A stretch of DNA of 64,000 nt from Plecoglossus altivelis (lineage: Eukaryota > Chordata > Actinopteri > Osmeriformes > Plecoglossidae): the NCBI GenBank assembly GCA_036571765.1, contig BROE01000020.1:15344693-15408692 (forward strand), written 5' to 3'. This document shows positions 57,447 through 64,000 of the stretch, one piece after another; the first letter of the stretch is position 1; each line of letters starts with the position of its first letter. Under the pieces are notes generated by a model. That model did no database searches. It was not told where the DNA came from and saw only the letters and a list, made by a program, of their open reading frames with translations. The translations under genes and the position numbers were made by a program.

Positions 57447-58765
57447 TGAATTGCATAGCTTGTCAGCTGGGAGTCTAGCATTGTATGTAGCGTTGGAGCC
57501 TGCAGATTATTGGCTGGATAGCTTAGAAATTAACTGAATATGTAAATGTCATAGCAGCACATGACATTCACAACAGGCAAATGGTAGATATAATTTAGAC
57601 TGTAGTAGTCTTTCTTCAAAAATGTCATTAGATATTCTTACACAGTCAACGTGTTACTCACTGCATAAGATATTTTAAAGCGAAACGGAATGTCTGTGTC
57701 CAGTACTGGTAACCGCGTCGCAACAGACGTGATGGTGCTCTACAAATGGAACAAAAACATTACACACTCACACATACTCACACACACACACATACTCACA
57801 CACACACACACACTCTCACACTCACACACACGTCTGTAAACAGTCCATCTCACTGGGGCGGTTCTCCACAGAAGGTCATCGACTGTGTCTCCCTGTAGCT
57901 GTTAGCTTATGTGGCAGGAAATAGCCTAAGCACCAGACAGGCGCAAAAGTCAGACGCCATTCAAGCAGTTAATGAGGTCTAAAACAGTGGTGTCTTGGAG
58001 TGAGGCGAGCCCCGCGACCACTCCTGGATTCCCATCCAAGTGTACAGCAGCCGCTCAAGTGGCTAATTGGATGGCAGCAATCATGGAACAAAACAAACAT
58101 TGCACCTACTGTGTATCAATGACCTTGACTCCCATGCACACTCCCGCAACACGCAAACACACACTCCTGCTCGCCTAACATGCAAGCGCACCCCCCCCCC
58201 CCACGCACACACGCACGCACGCTCGCGCAGACGCGTACATGTGCTCACAGGGGGAGAGAGAAACGGAGAGAGGAGAGAGAAACAGAGAGAATGCTCAAAG
58301 GGAGAGTGAAAAGCAGACACACGGCGTGGGGCCGTGGGGCATCGCATTAGCACACACTGGCCTCCCTTTTATCTCCTGTGGTCTGTGTTAACGTTGTCTT
58401 TTTACCAGTTGAAGCCGGTGGAGACAAATAAGAGACTTGTGTGTCCTGTAGCATTTGTTGTGCATGTGCAGCACCCTTCTGGATACTGTGGCGGGCAGCC
58501 TACATGTCAGACGAAGAACCCCCCACAGCTAGCAGCTATTGTCTGTTATACTCTCTGTTCTATTGTTAGTTGTTAACTATTATCTATCGCTTCTTATCCA
58601 ACTGAAGATTAGGAAACCCACGATTTTGGAATAAATCAGTATTATACGAATTTACACACGTAATACACACATTAAGATTCCGTTGTGGATCGTGTTAACC
58701 GTTTATCTAGAATAGGAACAACCCCGTCGATCCAACGGTTTGCACGTGTCTGTCCCTCTCCTCAG

Positions 58766-58907
58766 ATAACCTGTGTAACGGGAAGTTCCACAAGCACCTG
58801 CAGGATCTGTACGCTCCTCTGGTGGTTAGATACGTGGACCTGATGGAGTCGTCCATCGCTCAGTCCATCCACAGGGGCTTCGAGAGAGAGTCCTGGGAGC
58901 CCGTCAA
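58766..58907 (+). CDS. cadps: cadps exon 20, MUN/MHD1 region (residues 938-985)
   Basis: 142 nt encoding (Y)NLCNGKFHKHLQDLYAPL, VVRYVDLMESSIAQSIHRGF and ERESWEPV. The donor GTAAGG leaves AA of a codon. It can join exon 21 (AAG, Lys) or jump to exon 22 (AAT, Asn), both in frame. Both forms (PVKS and PVNN) are known to me from vertebrate CAPS. Confidence 0.97.
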
Positions 58908-59578
58908 GTAAGGACATCGGCACTACAGCACACGTCCGCGGATCAGTACCCTCTGAACCCTGCTGGAGGCACTTTGACCTGGGAATGAATGATCCTCGGT
59001 TGATTTGCGAGTGTCTCGTGTGTGTCTATTTTCTCTCTCTCTCTGAAGGTAACATACTAATCCGTCGGAAGCTTTTTCCGCCTGTTCCGGTCTGTTGGGG
59101 GTTTTTTTCTGCGTACCTTGAAGAGATCGTTCATCTCTCCTTCATTTTTAAACAATGCATCTGCTGCAACTTAACCACAGTTACCACTCACTGGTTTTTA
59201 CCGCTCACTGTTTTCTTAAGCAATTATGCCGTGAACCATATGCTCAATTAGTTACCCTGAATCAACACTGTATACTGTGTTATTCCGTTGTATTCCCACC
59301 CCTACTGTTACAGTACCGGGGTCTTCGCATTTGAGTCATATTTGATCAATTTTCGTACCGTTCTCTAAATGTGTGTGAAAACAGTCTTTTGTTCCGCGTC
59401 ACGTCATGTGAGCTTGATGGGAGTTCAGGTGTAGTTGCTCTCTCTCTCTCTCTCTCTCTCTCTAGCGTTTGCAGAAATCTCCCCTCTTTTCTGTCATTTC
59501 ACATGGCTTCTTCATACCATCTGCATTCCTTCTGTTACAGCACATTCTTTCTCCTCTCTGCCTGTGTCCTCTCTACAG
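58908..59578 (+). other. cadps: cadps intron 20
   Basis: A 671-bp intron. A (TC)n tract lies at 59437-59464, about 115 bases before exon 21. No other feature was seen. Confidence 0.9.
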
Positions 59579-59728
59579 GAGTATAGCAAGTAATCTGCCC
59601 AATGTGAACCTACCAAATGTCAACCTTCAAATGCCCAAAGTACCAAATCTAGCAGTGCCAAGTGTTAACCTTCCACAAATGCCCAGCTTTGCCCCACCCA
59701 ACTGGATGACAGCTATTTGTGACTCGGA
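59579..59728 (+). CDS. cadps: cadps exon 21, likely cassette (residues 985-1035)
   Basis: 150 nt, phase 2 in and out, encoding SIASNLPNVNLPNVNLQMPK, VPNLAVPSVNLPQMPSFAPP and NWMTAICDS. The LPNVNLPNVNL repeat is characteristic of CAPS isoforms. It joins exon 22 to give Asp-Asn-Gly-Ser. The donor GTGTGT is weak, fitting regulated inclusion. Without splicing here the frame would run 28 more codons to a stop. Mammalian CAPS has Lys-Val-Pro-Asn-Leu-Pro where this has Leu-Ala-Val-Pro-Ser-Val variants. Confidence 0.92.
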
Positions 59729-61948
59729 GTGTGTACTAAGTATCTGCGAGAGCCTGAAAACGTGCATGTGTGTCCTTGGCATGAACATATTCCCATATTC
59801 TCCATGATACCACGACGAGTTGGTATTGAAACTCGTCAGCTGGCCCAGTTTGACTTGCTAACTAAGAGATGAACACGCAGGCTGCTCTTTAGATCACCAA
59901 TCTGGATTTAAGAGCTGATGGGAACATTTTCTCGTAGCATATTTTGACACGACAATGCTAAATGTACAGCACGACCTAATGATTCCTGTCTCTCAAGTGG
60001 CACTCTATACCCAAGCAGAACACACACAAAAAATACCTGATATTATATGAAACCATACTGGGCGTATCTGCGTAAGAGAGAAATTGAGCGAGTTGCAATT
60101 CAATCAAGCGTCTATGTTTAGATTCTATATTAAAAGCATTCTCGTTCGACACCTTAAGGTACAATTGACACATTATCTATGCCACTCTTAACGAAAATTA
60201 AATACAGTCTACACCAACTAGCAAAATGGGTGTGAAAAAGAACGTTCAAACTGAGCTTCGCTCTGAGCCACCTGCGGAGTGTGACCCTGACACCAGCTTT
60301 TAAAAGATTCCAAGTTCCATGTTTGTAGGCACCAGACCAGACCGCCAATCATACCAACCTCTCCAGGTATAACTCAACCTGTTTAAGTAAACATGACGAG
60401 AAGCACATTTCTACGGTCGATCCCTGCCCACGTAGCGAACACGAGGGGGGAAATACGAGGTGAACGTATCTCTCTGCCAAGTCAGAGCAACCAAGGACAC
60501 ATAGGAAGCAGGCTCAGGTGCTGCGTTTAGCAGCCAGGAGACGCAGCCAGAGTCGTCTCCAACGTGGAGATCCCTGACTGAAATACTAGTGCCACCTTGA
60601 ATACTAATCTGTGATAACAAGCCAATAGACACATTTTGGCTCCAGGAAGCTGCATGGGTCCCAGACTGAGCTCCTAGAATGTTCCTTCCGGTTCACCTGG
60701 AGCCATGTTCATGCCAACGGCACCGCATTGAATACCAAGTGTGCAAAGAGTTAGTGGGATTTCATCCCGGAGACCCCTCAACAGCTCTTCACTGTACCCC
60801 CACTTTACCTCCTGCATGCGTTTGAACCCAACAACAGAAAGACACAAACACATCACTTCATAAAAAAAACGTGGAAAAATTGAAAATATTCAAACATAAA
60901 GCATTTCAATTTGCTTATTGACGGCTTCCAAATTTAAGTATCACCCTCCTGATAGTTGTCGATGCGAACTGAAACTTTGGTCAAGTTCTCAAATTCCGCA
61001 CGTTTCTACCTTGCTGGAAACGTAGCCGCACGACGGCAACCAAGCGATCCGTTTGTGTCTGTCAGTTTGGACCCTGCTGTCCCCTTTCAGTGTGTCACTG
61101 TGGGGAGAACAACAGAGCAGTGTCTCCCCTGAGGTGGAGCTCCTTAAACGTTGAGCCGGACCCCATGTCTGAGCCGGGCTCCTGGAGCCGTCTGTCTCTC
61201 TGTCTGCAGGACTTCAGCTCGGGTGGTAGAGGGTTTCACAACACAGCATGCGAGAACAGAGGCACCGTTCGTAGCCACCGACCTAGCCCCGATCCCTACC
61301 CACCCCCTGCCCTCCTCCTTGTCTTCTCTGTTTGCTCATTGATGCTCTGAAATGATGCTTTCCTCATCTGGGGCCTTCATTTGGACCATTTTTACCAACA
61401 AAAACAGAGACATAGGGCACTGTGCGCTAACCAGAGAAAGTCATTGGCCTCCATGTCTCTTGTATCCTGCCTGCTCTGCCTCAGAGAGCTCCGGGAACTC
61501 ACCCTGGTGTGTGTTCCGAGGTGTGTGTTCCGAGGTGTGTGTTCCTAGGTGTGTGTTCCGAGGTGTATGTTCCAAGGTGTGTGTTCCTAGGTGTTTACCT
61601 GCCTACCTGGACTGAGCATGGACCCAACTCCTTCCCAAATAACCACTCTGAAGTTTGATAGCCAGTTTAGGGCGGTTATTGATTTGATCAGCGGTGACGC
61701 CTGTTTATTTCTACCCTGGACTGATCACACACATTTCAGTGCTTCTCTGCGCACTAGCTCAAAGACAGCTCAACTCCAGACACGATCGTCGATCAGTACG
61801 CGGTACAAATAAGAAGGCGCATCCAGAGTCCTGAACGTGTCTGTGGTTCCCCCCTCCCTCGTGTTGTCTTCTGTGTCCTTGTGTACTACTCCTAGCGTCT
61901 GTGCTTTCATGGGGTCCACCTCTGACCCCTGACGTCTGGCCTCCTCAG
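59729..61948 (+). other. cadps: cadps intron 21
   Basis: A 2.2-kb intron, mostly unique. A GTGTGTGTTCCGAG-type tandem (14-15 bp unit, about six copies) lies at 61507-61598. No exon with consistent phase was found. Confidence 0.88.
61507..61598. repeat. GGTGTGTGTTCCGA 14-15 bp tandem array
   Basis: About six copies of GTGTGTTCCGAGGT with CCTAGG and CCAAGG variants. Confidence 0.92.
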
Positions 61949-62104
61949 TAACGGCTCGGGAACCTCCGAGGACTTGTTCTGGAAACTGGACGCCCTGCAG
62001 ACGTTCATCCGGGATCTCCACTGGCCGGAGGAGGAGTTTGGGAACCACCTGGAGAGCAGGCTGAAGCTGATGTCCAGCGACATGATCGAATCCTGCATCA
62101 AACG
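61949..62104 (+). CDS. cadps: cadps exon 22, MUN region (residues 1035-1087)
   Basis: 156 nt, phase 2 in and out, encoding NGSGTSEDLFWKLDALQTFI, RDLHWPEEEFGNHLESRLKL and MSSDMIESCIK. Acceptor CTCCTCAG, donor GTGAGA. Highly conserved CAPS sequence between MHD1 and the C-terminal vesicle-binding part. The following intron is 141 bases. Confidence 0.97.
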
Positions 62105-62245
62105 GTGAGAGGCACCCTGGCCCCCTACGTGGAGCCACACGCCTTACAATCCATGACGCCAACGTTTCGCCGGGTGTGCCGTGTCGCCAACGCGGCGACG
62201 CCCATCGCAGCAACGCCCGGACTAGCGCACGATCTTTCTCTGCAG

Positions 62246-62393
62246 GACGAGGGTGGCCTTCGAGGTGAAGCTTCAGAAGAGCAGTCGGACCACTGACTTC
62301 CGCGTGCCTCAGTCCATCTGCACCATGTTCAACGTGATGGTGGACGCCAAGGCCCAATCTGCCAAACTTTGTGCCATGGAGCTGGGCCAGGAG
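62246..62393 (+). CDS. cadps: cadps exon 23 (residues 1087-1136)
   Basis: 148 nt encoding (R)TRVAFEVKLQKSSRTTDF, RVPQSICTMFNVMVDAKAQS and AKLCAMELGQE. Acceptor TCTCTGCAG, donor GTATGG, phase 0 out. A (TGTC)n microsatellite begins about 17 bases after the donor. Confidence 0.97.
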
Positions 62394-62409
62394 GTATGGT
62401 GTTCTACTC

Positions 62410-62412
62410 TCC

Positions 62413-62479
<67 letters not shown>
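62410..62479 (+). repeat. (TGTC)n microsatellite beside exon 23 donor
   Basis: About 17 uninterrupted TGTC tetramers. Its frames on both strands (Val/Cys/Leu/Ser and Thr/Asp/Arg/Gln) run into exon DNA but are artefacts. Confidence 0.97.
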
Positions 62480-63060
62480 GTGTCCACACCTGCCACGGCC
62501 TGAGGCCCGCACTCACGTTCACAGTCAGCACGGCGCTTTCCTGATGGTCTGCAACAGTATTTCAGGGAGGGATACGCAATTGCACCGATATTGTCAGTTT
62601 GTACAGTAGTGTCACTGAGTGCTCTGAAGGATATTATGAGCCAGGGTACCCTGCAGCGGGTTCTCCGAAGATGGCTTTTTTTTTTGAGCATGCTGCACTG
62701 TGCATACACATCACTACCCATTCAGAATCACTGCCAGTTCTCTCTGGAAAAAAAGATTGGGGTTTTATTTATTTATTGGAGTGGCATGGATTGAATTCAG
62801 CTCGCTCCGTATCCACTCTGCTTGATTCCATTCATTGTTGCTGTGTCAGTCACATCATTATGCAATAGATTTTTACCATGTTATGTCTCACCTGACACGC
62901 ACTCCCTTTTGTTTTCTTGCCATCTGCTGCAGTTGCCTTGTTTTCTAATCGTGCTTTGAGTAGAGAACGGGCTTCTCTGACGCACGTCTGATTGTCGTCT
63001 TCACTATCACCGTGTCTGCTTGATCTTTCTTTTGCTTCTTTTGTCTCTGTCTTGTGAAAG

Positions 63061-63075
63061 TTTGTTAGAGACTGG
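63061..63075 (+). CDS. cadps: cadps 15-nt microexon 23a (FVRDW)
   Basis: TTTGTTAGAGACTGG lies between a 30-base pyrimidine-rich acceptor (TCTTTTGCTTCTTTTGTCTC ending GTGAAAG) and a perfect GTAAGT donor. Phase 0. Inclusion gives LGQE-FVRDW-RQYHS. I recall mammalian CAPS1 with FAKMW inserted at this exact point. The shared length, F...W frame and splice phase make this a convincing homologous microexon. Confidence 0.8.
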
Positions 63076-63681
63076 GTAAGTGTGGCTGACAATTCAATTG
63101 AAATCGCACCCCTGGTTCCCAAATGTATAATTAGTCGTTATTGTAGTTTCTCAAAACCCCATCCCTCCCCAACCCCGTATCCCCCACCCCCACCCGCCCA
63201 CCCCCCTCCCCTCTGTTCCGACACTTGAATTGTGTTCAATATCTCCGCATTTTTGTGTAGATGCTACTGATATGATGATGAGTGATAGAATTGGAAAGTT
63301 ACATACTTGCGGAATCTGAAGACTGATTCCAATTACCAGAGATGAATTAATTATGAGAGGTCCCTTCACTCTACCGCACTATACAAGCACACGCTGGGAC
63401 AAAGAAACGCATGGCATCACTGAAAGGCCCCCAGTTGAGATTCCTACTAAGACCTAATTATACTTCTTGGTACTGTAGCTGAAATAAAACACATGTGGTC
63501 TAGGTAAAAAAAATGCAGAGATTTCCACCTCCTAAGACGCTGGCCTCTCCCCAGACATCACAGCCACCCCCCCTCCCCCGCCCTCGGCCCCTCACCTGCG
63601 GACTTCTGTGAACGTTATGTGATCCTAAAACAGGTCAGGCTCCTGGACTGCCCAGGTCTGACAGGTTTCTTCCCCTCACAG

Positions 63682-63756
63682 CGACAGTATCACTCCCAGA
63701 TCGACAATCTGATTGAGGAAACGGTGAAGGAGATGACGACGCTGCTGGTGGCAAAG
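63682..63756 (+). CDS. cadps: cadps exon 24 (residues 1137-1161), gene continues beyond window
   Basis: 75 nt, phase 0, encoding RQYHSQIDNLIEETVKEMTT then LLVAK. Acceptor CCTCACAG, donor GTACAG. In mammals the next residues are the FVTILEGVLAKLSRYDEG segment, which is not present in the remaining 244 bases, so at least the last ~190 codons, including the C-terminal vesicle-binding region, lie to the right of the window. Arg replaces His of mammalian HQYHS. Confidence 0.95.
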
Positions 63757-64000
63757 GTACAGCAACGCCAGCCGACCCCACACTGCTGATTCGCTGTCAG
63801 GGCGGAGCGCACCCCGCAACCAGAGAGCCGACGACAGGCTAGATCAGTAGTAACCATCACGTTGACTAAGCACACTATTTATCAACTTTGTTTCAGTGAC
63901 ACAGATGTATTTACCTTTAAAAAAAAATCTTATTCTCAAAATCGACATGACTCCTTTGATGTGGCGTGCGAATCGTCAGTACTGACTTGGTGTCCTGTCG
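63757..64000 (+). other. cadps: cadps intron 24, start only
   Basis: Intron sequence from GTACAG to the window edge. No exon or repeat is evident. Confidence 0.85.

Larger units (their letters stand above)
56908..58765 (+). other. cadps: cadps intron 19
   Basis: A 1.9-kb intron containing an RE1-like site (57331-57351), a 28-base G run (57419-57446), a CA array (57765-57830) and a C/CA-rich stretch (58128-58220). No exon was found. Confidence 0.9.
62394..63681 (+). other. cadps: cadps intron 23
   Basis: A 1.3-kb intron containing (TGTC)n at 62410-62479, the 15-nt microexon at 63061-63075 and a C-rich patch at 63160-63215. The remainder is unremarkable. Confidence 0.9.

Noticed and set aside
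61209..61231. CTGCAG-GACTTCAGCTCGGGTG as a possible exon acceptor in intron 21
   Set aside because: No GT donor giving a phase-consistent exon follows, and no CAPS similarity.

Overview
This is vertebrate nuclear DNA, most likely from a ray-finned (teleost) fish. It carries a single recognisable gene on the + strand, the calcium-dependent secretion activator CAPS1 (cadps). The teleost call is an inference. The protein is nearly collinear with mammalian CAPS1, but about 86% of the coding sequence fits in 59 kb, whereas the mammalian gene spans hundreds of kb. The introns are full of CA/GT, TC, TGTC and GC-rich minisatellite arrays of the kind common in fish. I cannot name the species or say which teleost cadps paralogue (a or b) this is.

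Layout. Bases 1 to about 4750 are 5' flank without a supported gene. The start codon is at 4948, preceded by an in-frame stop at 4927. Twenty-four main coding exons (339 to 64 nt, all GT-AG, all phase-consistent) run from 4948 to 63756. The spliced product of these exons is 1161 codons and is still open at the right edge, so the last roughly 190 codons lie beyond the window. Exon 1 encodes the acidic/serine-rich N terminus and a coiled-coil-like stretch. Exons 2-5 encode the N-terminal CAPS-specific region, exons 5-8 the C2 domain, exons 8-11 the PH domain, and exons 12-24 the MHD/MUN region that works with syntaxin and SNAREs in dense-core vesicle priming.

The most interesting content is a set of short, phase-symmetric optional exons inside the introns: 12 nt (40416), 171 nt (45185), 36 nt (48529), 33 nt (51078), 9 nt (54634) and 15 nt (63061). 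The 150-nt exon 21 and the 69-nt exon 17 could also be skipped without a frameshift. All the short ones have good splice sites and keep the reading frame whether included or skipped. The 33-, 9- and 15-nt ones resemble insertions I recall from vertebrate CAPS isoforms. I do not recall the 171- and 36-nt ones from any described isoform. They are the best candidates for undescribed biology here.

Other notable signals are a strong RE1/REST-like site in intron 19 and minisatellites that abut splice sites of exons 2, 6, 8, 19 and 23. There is also a perfect 25-bp inverted repeat at 27865-27921, a duplicated CpG-rich module at 52570-52731, and a roughly 600-bp polypurine VNTR at 32.7-33.3 kb that creates long but spurious open frames. 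No rRNA, tRNA, CRISPR array or intact transposon was seen.
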